64,000 nucleotides of DNA from Nucisporomicrobium flavum. Lineage in GTDB: Bacteria > Actinomycetota > Actinomycetes > Mycobacteriales > Micromonosporaceae. The notes beneath the pieces were generated by a model. The model saw only the letters and a list, made by a program, of their open reading frames with translations. It searched no databases and had not been told where the DNA came from. A program made the position numbers and the translations under genes. Below, one piece after another: positions 1 through 12,747 of this stretch. Location of the stretch: positions 591,701-655,700 of the forward strand of contig NZ_JADMLH010000002.1 of NCBI RefSeq assembly GCF_016464385.1, written 5' to 3'. The stretch's first letter is position 1, and every line of letters starts with the position of its first letter.

Positions 1-770
1 ATCCCGCCGGCCGGCTTGACCCCGACCTGCCGCCCGGTGCGGGCCCGGAAGTCGCGGACCGCCTCGAGCATCACCAGCGTGACCGGCAGCGTGGCGGCCA
101 CGGGCACCTTGCCGGTGGAGGTCTTGATGAAGTCGGCGCCGGCCAGCATCGCGAGCCAGGAGGCACGGCGGACGTTGTCGTACGTCCCCAGCTCACCGGT
201 CTCGAGGATCACCTTGAGGTGGGCCTGGCCGCAGGCTTCCTTGACCGCGACGATCTCGTCGTACACGTGGTCGTAGCGCCCGGAGAGGAACGCGCCCCGG
301 CTGATCACCATGTCGATCTCGTCGGCGCCGCCGGCGACGGCGTCGCGGGTGTCGGCGAGCTTGACGTCGAGCGGCGCCTGGCCGGACGGGAAGGCCGTGG
401 CGACGCTGGCGAGGTGGACGCCGCTGCCGGCCAGCACCTCGGCGGCCACCGGGACCATCGCCGGGTAGACGCAGACCGCGGCGACCGGCGGGCAGGTGGG
501 GTCGGCGGGGTCGGGGCGCAGCGCCTTGGCGGACAGCGCGCGGACCTTGCCGGGGGTGTCGGCGCCCTCGAGGGTGGTCAGGTCGACCATCCGGATCGCC
601 AGGTCGATGGCGGCCGCCTTGGCGGTGGTCTTCACCGACCGGGTGCCCAGCGCCGCGGCCCGCGCCTCCACGCCGACCTTGTCCACGCCGGGCAGCCCGT
701 GCAGGAAAGATCGGAGATCGAAGGCGGAACCGGACACGCCGGGCAGCCTCGACGTCGTTGTCGCAGTCAT
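1..770 (-). CDS. deoC: Deoxyribose-phosphate aldolase (3' part beyond the window)
   Basis: Class I aldolase that cleaves 2-deoxyribose-5-phosphate to glyceraldehyde-3-phosphate and acetaldehyde in deoxynucleoside catabolism; cytosolic. The reading frame is open from the ATG at 770 to the window edge, about 256 residues, so only the C-terminal end is missing. Visible family motifs are VCVYPAMVP, DMVISRGAFLSG, LKVILETGEL and DFIKTSTGK, the last holding the Schiff-base lysine, and the frame reaches the VGVKPAGG phosphate-binding loop at the edge. It is divergent from upp with about 62 bp between starts, so the two salvage genes could share a control region. Identification is firm; the C-terminus is unseen. 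Confidence 0.95.
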   Translation of the reverse strand, partial: MTATTTSRLPGVSGSAFDLRSFLHGLPGVDKVGVEARAAALGTRSVKTTAKAAAIDLAIRMVDLTTLEGADTPGKVRALSAKALRPDPADPTCPPVAAVCVYPAMVPVAAEVLAGSGVHLASVATAFPSGQAPLDVKLADTRDAVAGGADEIDMVISRGAFLSGRYDHVYDEIVAVKEACGQAHLKVILETGELGTYDNVRRASWLAMLAGADFIKTSTGKVPVAATLPVTLVMLEAVRDFRARTGRQVGVKPAGG

Positions 771-832
771 GAGAGGGATTCTACGCGGCCCACCGACAGT
801 TGATCTTGGACAACCCCGGTAGGTTGAGCGGC

Positions 833-1465
833 GTGGACGTACTCGTCGTTGATCACCCGCTGGCCCAGTCCCGTCTCACCGCCATGCGGCGGGCGGAGAG
901 CGACTCCGGCACCTTCCGCGCCGCCCTGCACGAGCTGACCACCATGGTCGTGTACGAGGCCGCCCGCACCTTCGCCGTCGAGCAGTACCCGATCACCACG
1001 CCGGTCGCGCCGACCCAGGGCACCCGGCTGGCCAACCCGCCGCTGATCGTGCCGGTGCTGCGCGCGGGCCTCGGCATGGCCGACTCGGCGCTGGCCCTGC
1101 TGCCCGAGTCGTCGATGGGCTTCGTCGGGCTCGCCCGCGACGAGGACACGTACGAGCCGCGGGCGTACATGGAGTCGCTGCCGGGGGACCTGTCCGGGCT
1201 GCCCGTGCTGGTTCTGGACCCGATGGTCGCCACCGGCGGCTCGCTGCTGCACTGCTGCCGGCTGCTGGTGGACCGCGGCTGCACCGACGTGACGATCTGC
1301 TGCGTGCTGGCGGCGCCCGAGGGCATCCAGCGGCTCGAGGAGTCCGGGCTCCCGCTGCGCCTGGTCACGGCCAGCATCGACCAGGGCCTCAACGAGAAGA
1401 TGTACATCGTCCCCGGCCTGGGCGACGCGGGTGACCGCCAGTTCGGCGGCATGCCCCGGTTCTAG
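833..1465 (+). CDS. upp: Uracil phosphoribosyltransferase
   Basis: Converts uracil and PRPP to UMP in pyrimidine salvage; cytosolic. The protein is 210 residues from the GTG at 833, the normal family length of 208-210; a TTG at 800 in the same frame would add an unsupported extension. Motifs include [12 protein letters not shown] and the PRPP-binding loop [10 protein letters not shown], and the C-terminus [10 protein letters not shown] is typical. It is divergent from deoC and convergent with the Nudix gene: the two stop codons overlap (1462-1465). Very confident. Confidence 0.96.
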   Translation: MDVLVVDHPLAQSRLTAMRRAESDSGTFRAALHELTTMVVYEAARTFAVEQYPITTPVAPTQGTRLANPPLIVPVLRAGLGMADSALALLPESSMGFVGLARDEDTYEPRAYMESLPGDLSGLPVLVLDPMVATGGSLLHCCRLLVDRGCTDVTICCVLAAPEGIQRLEESGLPLRLVTASIDQGLNEKMYIVPGLGDAGDRQFGGMPRF

Positions 1466-1944
1466 GTGTACGACCAGCTGAGGGCCCGGCCGTCGCGGAA
1501 CGGCATGACGCCGTGGAACGGTTGCGGGTCCTCGGCGAAGACGAGCGGCAGGAAATGGCGGTCCGACTCCCACATGGGTACGCGGCCCGCCAGCACGTCA
1601 GCGACCGGTATCCAGTGCAGGCTGCCCTCGTCGTTGCCCGGTAGCGGCGTGCCCGTCCAGACCGGGATGCGGAAGAGGAAGCCGAACCAGTTCTCGCCGT
1701 TGCGGCCGAAGCCGGGCCAGGAGACGGTGCCCGCCAGCTCGACGGTGACGCAGTCGAGGCCGGCCTCCTCGCGGATCTCCCGGCGCATCCCGCTGACGAC
1801 GTCCTCGTCGGGTTCGAGCTTGCCGCCGAGCCCGTTGTAGTAGCCGAAGTGGAGGTCGTCGGGCCGGGTGTCCCGCCGGATCATGAGGACCTGCCGGCCG
1901 TCGGGCGAGGTCACGTAGCCGAGTGTCGCGAGGGTTGCCTGCAC
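1462..1944 (-). CDS. Nudix hydrolase (MutT-like)
   Basis: A pyrophosphohydrolase of about 160 residues, of the type that sanitises oxidised nucleoside triphosphates or hydrolyses other nucleoside diphosphate derivatives; the exact substrate cannot be read. The complete Nudix box lies at residues 41-63: G-x5-E, then [10 protein letters not shown] chose the GTG at 1944 ([10 protein letters not shown]...), which places the first beta strand at the N-terminus; the frame stays open to an ATG at 2004 but that stretch has no family character and runs into the promoter region of the next gene. It converges on upp with overlapping stops and is divergent from the GT2-TagF gene. Confidence 0.88.
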   Translation of the reverse strand: MQATLATLGYVTSPDGRQVLMIRRDTRPDDLHFGYYNGLGGKLEPDEDVVSGMRREIREEAGLDCVTVELAGTVSWPGFGRNGENWFGFLFRIPVWTGTPLPGNDEGSLHWIPVADVLAGRVPMWESDRHFLPLVFAEDPQPFHGVMPFRDGRALSWSYT

Positions 1945-2015
1945 GGCGGAAACCTTAGGTGTGGGAATCCGCGGATGCTCGGACCGGGCCCCTAAATGGT
2001 GCATATCCTGCCGAA

Positions 2016-5000
2016 ATGGCGAGTTCGGTCCTCAGCATCGTCGTGCCCATGTACAACGTCGGGCCCTACCTCGACGAGTGCCTGGGCTCCCTCGCCGGGC
2101 AGTACCGGCAGGAGCTCGAGGTCGTCATGGTCGACGACGGCTCGACCGACGACAGCGCCGCCGTGGCCGAGCGGTACGCCGCCCGCGACCCCCGGTTCCG
2201 GCTGATCCGCCAGGAGAACGCCGGGCTGGGCGCCGCCCGCAACACCGGCACCGAGCACGCCACCGGTGACTACCTGATGTTCGTCGACAGCGATGACGCG
2301 CTGGCGCCGTACGCGGCCGAGCTGCTCGTCGGCAGCCTGGAGAAGACCGGCTCGGACTTCTCGTGCGCCAACGTGCTGCGGCTCACCACCAAGGGGCTGA
2401 GCCAGTCCGGGATGCACCGGGCGCCGTTCGCCGCCACGAAGCTGCGTACCCATGTCAGCCACTTCCCCGCGCTGCTGGGCGACCGTACGGCCTGGAACAA
2501 GGTCTTCCGCCGCAGCTTCTGGGACCTGCACGAGTTCGTGTTCCCCGAGGGCGTGCTGTACGAGGACATCCCGGTCACTGTCCCCGCGCACGTGCTCGCC
2601 GACTCGGTGGACGTGCTGAGCGCGCCCGTCTACTACTGGCGGGAGCGGGAGGGCCCGGACAAGTCGATCACCCAGCGCCGGGAGGAGCTGCCCGCGTTCC
2701 TGGACCGGCTGGAGAGCTGCTGGGCGGTGAGCCGCCTCCTCGGCCGGTCCGGCTACCACGGCATCAAGCGGCTGTACGACGAGTCGGTGCTCAAGAGCGA
2801 CCTGATGCTCTTCGTCCGGGTGCTGCCCCGGGTGGACGACGACTACCGGCAGGTGTTCCTGGACCGGACGAACGCGTACCTGGACACCGTCGACCCGGAG
2901 GCGATCCTCGAACTGCCCGCCGTCCAGCGGGTGCTCTGGACGCTGGTACGCCACCGGATGATGCCGGAGATCCTCGAGCTGGTGCCCGTGGTGCGCAAGC
3001 AGCGCCGGATCGCCCGCAGGGGGCTGCGCCGCTACCACGACATGGACCTCTTCCACGCGAAGCTGCCACAGCTGCCGCCCGAGCTGTTCGCGGCCGGGAC
3101 GCCGCGCCCCCGGACGAAGGTGCACGACGTGGCGTGGGAGGACGGCAGGCTGCGCATCCGCGGCCACGCGTTCATCCCGGGCCAGTCGGCCGCGCACCCG
3201 TGGAGCACCTCGCGGCTGATCTGGCTCAAGGAGGCGGGCGGACGCCGGACGCGGCGTACCCCGCTGATCAACCGGCGCTGCGTCGACGCGACCGCCGACC
3301 ACGGCTCGGCGCAGACCTCGTACGACTGGTCCGGCTTCGAGGCGGTCATCGACCCGCAGACGCTGCGGACGCCGGAGGGTGTCTGGCGCGACGGCGAGTG
3401 GTCGATCGTGACGGGGGTCGTGGGGCTGGGCCGCAAGAGCAAGGGCTCGCTGGAGATGGGCCAGCCCGCTACCCCGGTACGGCTGACCGCCTGCCAGTTC
3501 GGCGACGTGCGGGTCACGCCGTACGTCTCGGACGGGCGGTTGCGCCTCAAGGTCGGTCACGTCGGGGCCGTGCTGGATGCCGTCCACCGCGACGGGGATG
3601 CCCTGGTCATCGGCGGGAGAGCCGGCGTGGGGGAGCCGACGACGGCGATCCTGTCGCGGGTCGACGGGCTGGTGTGGCGGCGGTACCCGTTGACGCCCGA
3701 CGGGGACCGGTTCACCTTCAGCATCCCCGTGGAGGATCTGCAGGTGGACGGGGTCGCGTACGCGCCGCTGCGGATCGGCGAGCCGGCCGACCGGTGGGTG
3801 ATCCGGCTCGCCACCGGCACCAAGCGCAGCGGCGAGCTGCCCTGTGCCCTCGCGGACGGCACGCTCGAGCCGGTGGACCTGGGCGCGCGCACCGTGCACC
3901 TGCACCGCGGCGAGACCGGCGAGCCGGTGCTGGCCGCGTTGCCGACCGGACCGGTCCTGACCGCCGTGAGCACGGCCGCGCGGCAGTTCCACTTCAGCGG
4001 GCGCCTGCACGGTCGCGCGGAGCGGATGGAGCTGGTGCTGCGTCCGGGCAACGGCCGCGAGACCAAGGCTTTTCCCGTACGCGTGGAAGGCGCGACCTGG
4101 CACGCCGAGGTCGACCCCGACGCGGTGGAGCACTTCGGCACCCGGGTCCGGATGCGTACGGGCACCTGGAACGTCCTCTGCCGCATCGCCGGCGGCCCGG
4201 TGGAACCCCTGCCCGCGACAGCCACCGCCGTGGAAGCGTTGCCGTTGGCGCTCGCCGGGGACGCGCCCCGGGTGTCGCTGGAGTGGCTCGCCGACGAGCG
4301 CGTGGTGCTGCGGATCCGCTCGGCGCTCGACGACGAGGAACGCGGCCGCGGCAACCAGGCCCGGCTCCGCGACCGGCACTACCCGGCGACGCGGGAGAAG
4401 CCGCTGCGGGACGTGGTGCTCTACAACAGCTTCACCGGACGGCAGTACTCGGACAGCCCGCGCGCGGTGCACGAGGAGCTCGTCGCCCGCGGCCTGCGGC
4501 TGGAGCACCTGTGGGTGTCGGTCGACGGGCAGGCGCCGGTGCCGCACACCGCCGACTCCGTGCCCCTGTGGAGCCGGCGGTGGTACGAGGCGCTGGCCAC
4601 CGCCCGCTACATCGTCACCAACCAGCACCTGCCGGAGTGGTTCCGCCGCCGGGAGGGACAGGTGGTCGTGCAGACGTGGCACGGCACGCCGCTCAAGCGG
4701 ATCGGCTTCGACATCGCCGACGTGCGCTTCACCGACCGTCGCTACCTGGAGAAACTGGCCCAGGAGGCGCCCAACTGGAGCTTCCTGGTCTCGCCCAACA
4801 CGTTCAGCTCGCCGATCCTGCGCCGCGCGTTCCGCTACGAGGGCGAGCTGCTGGAGATCGGGTACCCGCGCAACGACGTGCTGTTCCGCGACCGGGTGGA
4901 GATCGCCGAGCGGGTCCGGGCCGTCGTCGGCATCCCGCCGGAACGCAAGCTCGTCCTGTACGCCCCCACGTGGCGCGACGACGAGTACAGCGGTGGCCAG

Positions 5001-5492
5001 TACCGCATCTCGATGCAGCTGGACACCCGGGACGCGGCCGAGAAGCTGGGCGCCGACCATGCCCTGCTGGTCCGCCGGCATCCCAACGTGCTGGACGAGA
5101 TCCCCGGCGACGGCGACGGGTTCGTCTACGACGTGTCCACGTATCCGGACATGGCCGACCTGCTCGCGGCGGCCGACATCCTGATCACCGACTACTCCTC
5201 GGTCATGTTCGACTTCGCGAACACCGGGCGGCCGATGCTGTTCTTCACGTACGACCTCGCGTACTACCGCGACGAGCTGCGCGGCTTCTACTTCGACTTC
5301 GAGGCGGAGGCGCCCGGACCGCTGCTGGCCACCTCGCCGGAGGTCGTCGCCGCGATCCGGGACGCCGACGCGACCGCCGCCCGGTACGCCGACCGCTACC
5401 GCGCGTTCGCCGCGAAGGCCTGTGACCTGGACGACGGCCACGCCGCGGCGAAGCTGGCCGACCGCATGCTCGAGGCCGGGGGAAGCCGATGA
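2016..5492 (+). CDS. GT2 glycosyltransferase fused to CDP-glycerol glycerophosphotransferase (TagF-like)
   Basis: Large bifunctional wall-polymer synthase, 1158 residues. The N-terminal GT-A domain (about 1-220) shows the nucleotide-sugar motifs VDDGSTDDS (D40, D41) and FVDSDDA (D91, D93). A long beta-rich middle part (about 330-780) has no motif I recognise. The C-terminal domain (about 790-1150) carries teichoic-acid polymerase hallmarks: QTWHGTPLKRIGFD, YAPTWRDDEY, RRHPNV and ILITDYSSVMFDF. By family, the first domain adds a sugar and the second transfers glycerol- or ribitol-phosphate from a CDP-linked donor at the membrane. The start is the ATG at 2016, where homology begins; no signal peptide is seen. 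The stop overlaps the next start by 4 bp, so the two genes are translationally coupled. Confidence 0.9.
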   Translation: MASSVLSIVVPMYNVGPYLDECLGSLAGQYRQELEVVMVDDGSTDDSAAVAERYAARDPRFRLIRQENAGLGAARNTGTEHATGDYLMFVDSDDALAPYAAELLVGSLEKTGSDFSCANVLRLTTKGLSQSGMHRAPFAATKLRTHVSHFPALLGDRTAWNKVFRRSFWDLHEFVFPEGVLYEDIPVTVPAHVLADSVDVLSAPVYYWREREGPDKSITQRREELPAFLDRLESCWAVSRLLGRSGYHGIKRLYDESVLKSDLMLFVRVLPRVDDDYRQVFLDRTNAYLDTVDPEAILELPAVQRVLWTLVRHRMMPEILELVPVVRKQRRIARRGLRRYHDMDLFHAKLPQLPPELFAAGTPRPRTKVHDVAWEDGRLRIRGHAFIPGQSAAHPWSTSRLIWLKEAGGRRTRRTPLINRRCVDATADHGSAQTSYDWSGFEAVIDPQTLRTPEGVWRDGEWSIVTGVVGLGRKSKGSLEMGQPATPVRLTACQFGDVRVTPYVSDGRLRLKVGHVGAVLDAVHRDGDALVIGGRAGVGEPTTAILSRVDGLVWRRYPLTPDGDRFTFSIPVEDLQVDGVAYAPLRIGEPADRWVIRLATGTKRSGELPCALADGTLEPVDLGARTVHLHRGETGEPVLAALPTGPVLTAVSTAARQFHFSGRLHGRAERMELVLRPGNGRETKAFPVRVEGATWHAEVDPDAVEHFGTRVRMRTGTWNVLCRIAGGPVEPLPATATAVEALPLALAGDAPRVSLEWLADERVVLRIRSALDDEERGRGNQARLRDRHYPATREKPLRDVVLYNSFTGRQYSDSPRAVHEELVARGLRLEHLWVSVDGQAPVPHTADSVPLWSRRWYEALATARYIVTNQHLPEWFRRREGQVVVQTWHGTPLKRIGFDIADVRFTDRRYLEKLAQEAPNWSFLVSPNTFSSPILRRAFRYEGELLEIGYPRNDVLFRDRVEIAERVRAVVGIPPERKLVLYAPTWRDDEYSGGQYRISMQLDTRDAAEKLGADHALLVRRHPNVLDEIPGDGDGFVYDVSTYPDMADLLAAADILITDYSSVMFDFANTGRPMLFFTYDLAYYRDELRGFYFDFEAEAPGPLLATSPEVVAAIRDADATAARYADRYRAFAAKACDLDDGHAAAKLADRMLEAGGSR

Positions 5493-6415
5493 TCCGGGAC
5501 CGCGTCAGGAAGCTCATCAAGCGCCACATGTCCGGTCCTCCGGCGGACCCGCGCGTGCTCAAGGCCATGAAGGAGGCGAACACCGAGGCGCGCAAGCAGA
5601 ACGAGCTGCTCTACGACATCCGCTGGGAGCTCAAGCAGCAGCGCAAGTACCTGGAGGGCTTCCGCGCGTACGCCTCGACCGCGATGTTCGCCGAGATCCG
5701 CGCGTTCACCGAGGCGCAGCAACTGGGCTTCGAGGAGACCATGCGGCGGGTGGCGGACAACCGGCTGAGCCTGGCCCGCTTCGGCGACGGCGAGCTGAAG
5801 ATCATGCTCCGGCCGCAGTACAACCTGCGCTTCCAGCCCTGGTCGGCGCGGCTCGCCGGGGATCTGCGCGCGGTGCTGACGATGGACGGCTTCGACCCGG
5901 ATCGGCTGCTGGTCGGGTTCCCGTACACGTTCCGGGACGTGCACTGGACCTCGGTGTGGCAGGACATCTGGCCGGAGGTGAAGCCGCTGCTCAACCCGAT
6001 CGTCCCGTACGGCACCGCGCACGTGTCCCGGCCGATCTACTTCTCGCACCTCGGCCGACGCGGCGTGGAGCTGTGGCGTGACGTGTGGGACGGGCAGGAC
6101 ATCAGCATCGTCACCGGCGAGGGATCGCGGTTCCACCTCGAGCCGGCGCTGTTCGGCAACACCCGCTCCATCGACTTCGTGTACTCGACGGCGACCGACG
6201 CGTACGCCGACCTGCCGCGCCTCATGCGGCAGCTGGAGGACGGGGATCCGAGCCGGCTGTACCTGTTCGCGCTGGGCCCCGCCGGGACCCTCGCGGCAGC
6301 CTGGTTGTCGCAGCGCGGGCGCTGGGCCATCGACATGGGTCACATCAGCGAGAGCTGGGCGAACGTCTTCGCCGGGGGCGCCTGGCCGGAGGAGCTCGAA
6401 GTGGTCCGGAAGTAG
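5489..6415 (+). CDS. GT-D fold glycosyltransferase (DUF1792-type)
   Basis: Protein of 308 residues. The N-terminus (1-65) is basic and helical (RVRKLIKRHM, then KQNELLYDIRWELKQQRK), a likely membrane-association or coiled-coil segment. The rest matches the GT-D superfamily: SLARFGDGE (about 94-102) is the signature, and LYLFALGPAGT followed by WAIDMGHISESW is the conserved C-terminal block. Known members add glucose in serine-rich-repeat glycoprotein or capsular-type pathways. Starting inside the stop of the GT2-TagF gene (ATGA overlap), it probably modifies the same cell-surface polymer, which is inference. A strong hairpin follows the stop. Confidence 0.82.
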   Translation: MIRDRVRKLIKRHMSGPPADPRVLKAMKEANTEARKQNELLYDIRWELKQQRKYLEGFRAYASTAMFAEIRAFTEAQQLGFEETMRRVADNRLSLARFGDGELKIMLRPQYNLRFQPWSARLAGDLRAVLTMDGFDPDRLLVGFPYTFRDVHWTSVWQDIWPEVKPLLNPIVPYGTAHVSRPIYFSHLGRRGVELWRDVWDGQDISIVTGEGSRFHLEPALFGNTRSIDFVYSTATDAYADLPRLMRQLEDGDPSRLYLFALGPAGTLAAAWLSQRGRWAIDMGHISESWANVFAGGAWPEELEVVRK

Positions 6416-6416
6416 T

Positions 6417-6450
6417 CACCGGGGCAACCCCTCTGGCGGTTGCCCCGGTG
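6417..6450 (+). terminator. Hairpin after the glycosyltransferase operon
   Basis: A perfect 13-bp inverted repeat (6417-6429 and 6438-6450; arm CACCGGGGCAACC) with an 8-nt loop begins two bases after the stop of the GT-D gene. No T-tract follows, as is usual for actinobacterial terminators. It separates the glycosyltransferase pair from the GPP34 gene and may insulate it. Confidence 0.75.
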
Positions 6451-6474
6451 ACACCGGCCACTATCGTTTTCGAC

Positions 6475-7155
6475 ATGACCTCCATCGCGCTCGCCGAGGA
6501 GCTGCTGCTCCTCGCGTATGACGACCAGACCGGCAAGGCGACCGGTTCCCGTATCGGACTCGACCTCGGCATGGCCGCGGCCGTGCTGGTCGACCTCGCG
6601 CTCGCCGGGCGGATCGCGTACGCCGACGGCAACCTGGTGGTGAAGGACCCGACCCCGACCGGGGAACCGATCGCCGACGCGGTGCTCGCCAAGGCGGCCG
6701 CGGACGTCCCGCACACCCCCGCCCAGTGGGTGCAGCGGCTGCGCCACCGGCTGCGTGAGCGGGTCCTCGAGGACCTGGTCGCCCGGGGCGTCATCCGCGA
6801 CGTCGACGAGACCCAGCTCGGCGCGATCCACGTGCACCGCTACCCGACGACGGACCCGGCGTACGAGGCGGAGATCCGCAAGCGGCTGGCGGACGCGCTG
6901 ATCACCGACGCGGTGCCGGACGAGCGCACCGCCGCGCTGGCCACGCTGCTCGTGGCGACCCGCATGGAGCCCGCGCTGCGGCTGCCGCCGGAGGAGTCGG
7001 CCCGTGCCCACGAGCGGCTGGAGCAGATCGCGAGCGGGGCCGGCTTCTCCGGCGCGAGCATCGAGGACTCCATCGTGCGGCCCAGCGTCGCGCTGGTGGT
7101 GGCGACCCTGGGCCGGGCGATCAGCGCGGCCCTGGGCACCCCCAAGGTGCTGTAG
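6475..7155 (+). CDS. GPP34 / GOLPH3-like protein
   Basis: Protein of 226 residues whose N-terminal half follows the GPP34 (Golgi phosphoprotein 3) pattern: IALAEELLLLAYDDQTGK, then a hydrophobic helix LGMAAAVLVDLALAGRI and a beta hairpin. Eukaryotic GOLPH3/Vps74 binds phosphatidylinositol-4-phosphate and holds glycosyltransferases in the Golgi; bacterial members are common in actinobacteria but their role is largely unknown. It starts at ATG 6475, 25 bp past the terminator hairpin, and ends convergently with the phosphoglucomutase gene. Its position behind two envelope glycosyltransferases is suggestive only. Family assignment is good, function open. Confidence 0.85.
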   Translation: MTSIALAEELLLLAYDDQTGKATGSRIGLDLGMAAAVLVDLALAGRIAYADGNLVVKDPTPTGEPIADAVLAKAAADVPHTPAQWVQRLRHRLRERVLEDLVARGVIRDVDETQLGAIHVHRYPTTDPAYEAEIRKRLADALITDAVPDERTAALATLLVATRMEPALRLPPEESARAHERLEQIASGAGFSGASIEDSIVRPSVALVVATLGRAISAALGTPKVL

Positions 7156-7167
7156 CCGGCGCTACAG
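7150..7167. terminator. Small hairpin holding both convergent stop codons
   Basis: CTGTAGC (7150-7156), a 4-nt loop, then GCTACAG (7161-7167). The TAG of the GPP34 gene and the TAG of the opposite-strand phosphoglucomutase gene both lie in the stem, giving a compact bidirectional 3' end. The stem is short, so its termination strength is uncertain. Confidence 0.45.
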
Positions 7168-8805
7168 CCCCAGCGCGGCGGAGACCTCCTTCCGGAGCTG
7201 GGCCATGCCCGCTCCGGAGCGGAACCGTGCGGTGACGAGCTTGCCGGTGCCGACCGGCTCGATCACCTCCAGGTACGCCTTGAGCTTCGGCTCGGTGCCC
7301 GACGGGCGGATGACCACCCGGGCGCCCGCCGTCCGCAGGGTGAGCACGTCGGCGGCCGGCGCCCGGTCCTCGACCTGCGTCACCGGCTCGCCGAGCAGCG
7401 TGGCGGGCGGGTTCGCGCGGACCCGCTGCATCGCGCGGGTGATCACGGTGAGGTCGTCGACGCGTACCGACAGCTGGTCCGTGCGGTGCACGCCGAGCTC
7501 GGTGTCGAGCTCGTCCAGCCGGTCCCGCACCGACTTGCCCTCCGCCTTCAGCGCGGCGGCCAGCTCGGCGATGCGCAGGGCGGCCGTGATGCCGTCCTTG
7601 TCGCGGACCATGTCCGGGGCGACGCAGTAGCCGAGTGCCTCCTCGTAGCCGTACGCCAGCTCGTCGGCGGCGCGCACGATCCACTTGAACCCGGTCAGCG
7701 TCTCCGCATACGGCACATCGCGGGCCGCGCACAGCGCCTTGAGCTGGGTGGACGAGACGATTGTGGTGGCGTACACGCCCGGGGTGCCGGTGCGGATGAG
7801 GTGGTCGGCCAGCAGGATGCCCAGCTCGTCGCCGCGCAGCGCGCGCCAGCCGCCCTCCTCGCCGGTGGGCAGCGCCACGGCGCAGCGGTCGGCGTCCGGG
7901 TCGTTGGCGATGGCGAGGTCCGCGCCCGTCTCCGCGGCCAGCGCGAGGAGCAGGTCCATGGCGCCGGGCTCCTCCGGGTTCGGGAACGCGACCGTGGGGA
8001 AGTCGGGGTCCGGCTCGGCCTGCTCGGCGACCACGGCGGGCGCCTCGAACCCGGCCGCGGTGAAGGCGGCGTCCAGCACCTTGCCGCCCACCCCGTGCAG
8101 GGGCGTGTACGCCACCCGCAGCTCCCGCGGCCCGTCGCCGAGGACGGCCGCGGCGCTGGCCACGTACCCGTCGACGATCTCCTCGCCGAGAACCGTGCCG
8201 GGCTCGCCCAGCGGGACCTCCGCCGGGGCCCCGACGGCCTGGATGGCGGCCTCGATCCCGGCGTCGGCGGGCGGGACGATCTGCGCCCCGGCGCCGGCCG
8301 GCCCGCCGAGCTGCGCGCCCAGGTACACCTTGTAGCCGTTGTCCTGGGGCGGGTTGTGGCTGGCGGTGACCATGACCCCGGCGACGGCGTCCAGCTTGCG
8401 GACCGCGTACGCCAGCACCGGCGTCGGCAGCGGGCGCGGCAGCACCAGCGCCTCCCGGCCGGCGGCGGTGGCGACCCGCGCGGTCTGCTCGGCGAAGTCC
8501 TTCGAGCCGTGCCGGGCGTCGTACCCGATGACGAGCGGGCCGTGGCCGCCCTGGGCGTCGAGCCAGGCGACCAGCCCGGCGGCGGCGCGGGTCACGACGG
8601 CGAGGTTCATGCCGTTCGGCCCGGCGCGCAGCCGGCCGCGCAGCCCGGCGGTGCCGAACGTGAGCGGGCCGGCGAACCGGTCGGCCAGCTCGGCCGCGCT
8701 CTCCGGGAGGCGGTCGAGCAGCGCGCGGATCTCGTCGCGGCCGGCCGGGTCGGGGTCGTCGGCCAGCCAGGTCTCGGCCAGCTCGCGAAGGTCGTCAGTT
8801 GCCAT
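7162..8805 (-). CDS. Phospho-sugar mutase (phosphoglucomutase/phosphomannomutase)
   Basis: Alpha-D-phosphohexomutase of 547 residues that interconverts hexose-1- and hexose-6-phosphates, linking glycolysis to NDP-sugar and glycogen or trehalose synthesis; cytosolic. The four-domain family pattern is present: LTFGTAGLRGRL near residue 50, the active serine loop VTASHNPP (S149), the metal loop NDPDADRCAV, the sugar-specificity segment and the phosphate-binding RPSGTEPKLKAYLE near the C-terminus. Length of about 550 matches the large PgcA/ManB-type bacterial group rather than the 450-residue PMMs. The ATG at 8805 begins the conserved N-terminus. It lies downstream of kinase 1 with only about 23 bp between, so the two may be cotranscribed. 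Confidence 0.93.
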   Translation of the reverse strand: MATDDLRELAETWLADDPDPAGRDEIRALLDRLPESAAELADRFAGPLTFGTAGLRGRLRAGPNGMNLAVVTRAAAGLVAWLDAQGGHGPLVIGYDARHGSKDFAEQTARVATAAGREALVLPRPLPTPVLAYAVRKLDAVAGVMVTASHNPPQDNGYKVYLGAQLGGPAGAGAQIVPPADAGIEAAIQAVGAPAEVPLGEPGTVLGEEIVDGYVASAAAVLGDGPRELRVAYTPLHGVGGKVLDAAFTAAGFEAPAVVAEQAEPDPDFPTVAFPNPEEPGAMDLLLALAAETGADLAIANDPDADRCAVALPTGEEGGWRALRGDELGILLADHLIRTGTPGVYATTIVSSTQLKALCAARDVPYAETLTGFKWIVRAADELAYGYEEALGYCVAPDMVRDKDGITAALRIAELAAALKAEGKSVRDRLDELDTELGVHRTDQLSVRVDDLTVITRAMQRVRANPPATLLGEPVTQVEDRAPAADVLTLRTAGARVVIRPSGTEPKLKAYLEVIEPVGTGKLVTARFRSGAGMAQLRKEVSAALGL

Positions 8806-8828
8806 GCTCAGTGGATAGCACGACCCGG

Positions 8829-10748
<1,920 letters not shown>

Positions 10749-10956
10749 GTGAGATGCCACCGAATGGGGTGTAGGGGGCGGTCGGCCAACCACGCTATCT
10801 TGCCGGTTCGTACCCCGATTCGAAAAGCCGGTCATGGAGTGTTTCCGCGAACTTGACGGACCGTAGCAAGGCTGTCGCATAGAGTGGAACTTTTCGGACG
10901 CGAGGTGCAAAATCCCTCACACCCCACCGGAGCTGAACGACGCCTAGGATCGCGGT

Positions 10957-12528
<1,572 letters not shown>

Positions 12529-12747
12529 GCGCTGCCTGGATTTGAACCGCGTCACCTCCGCGATTCGTAACCCGTTGTAGGAGGTGGTCAACGCATGCCG
12601 CCCGGAGATCGCTCTTATCAGGGCTTTCGTAACAGTCCGCGATCCGACCAATACGGGAATGACGTTGCACAGCGTCACCAAAATGGGTCTAGGCTGTCGC
12701 GCGTTGCGGAAAACGGACCGAATACCGAGAGCGATAGAGACATCGAC

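Noticed and set aside
1992..5441. Open frame of 1149 codons on the minus strand across the GT2-TagF gene
   Set aside because: It is a shadow produced by high third-position GC; it lacks any domain and the plus frame has clear motifs.
10749..10956. Possible cobalamin riboswitch before the mutase gene
   Set aside because: The gap is about 200 bp and contains no recognisable B12-box; it is also shared with the divergent kinase promoter.
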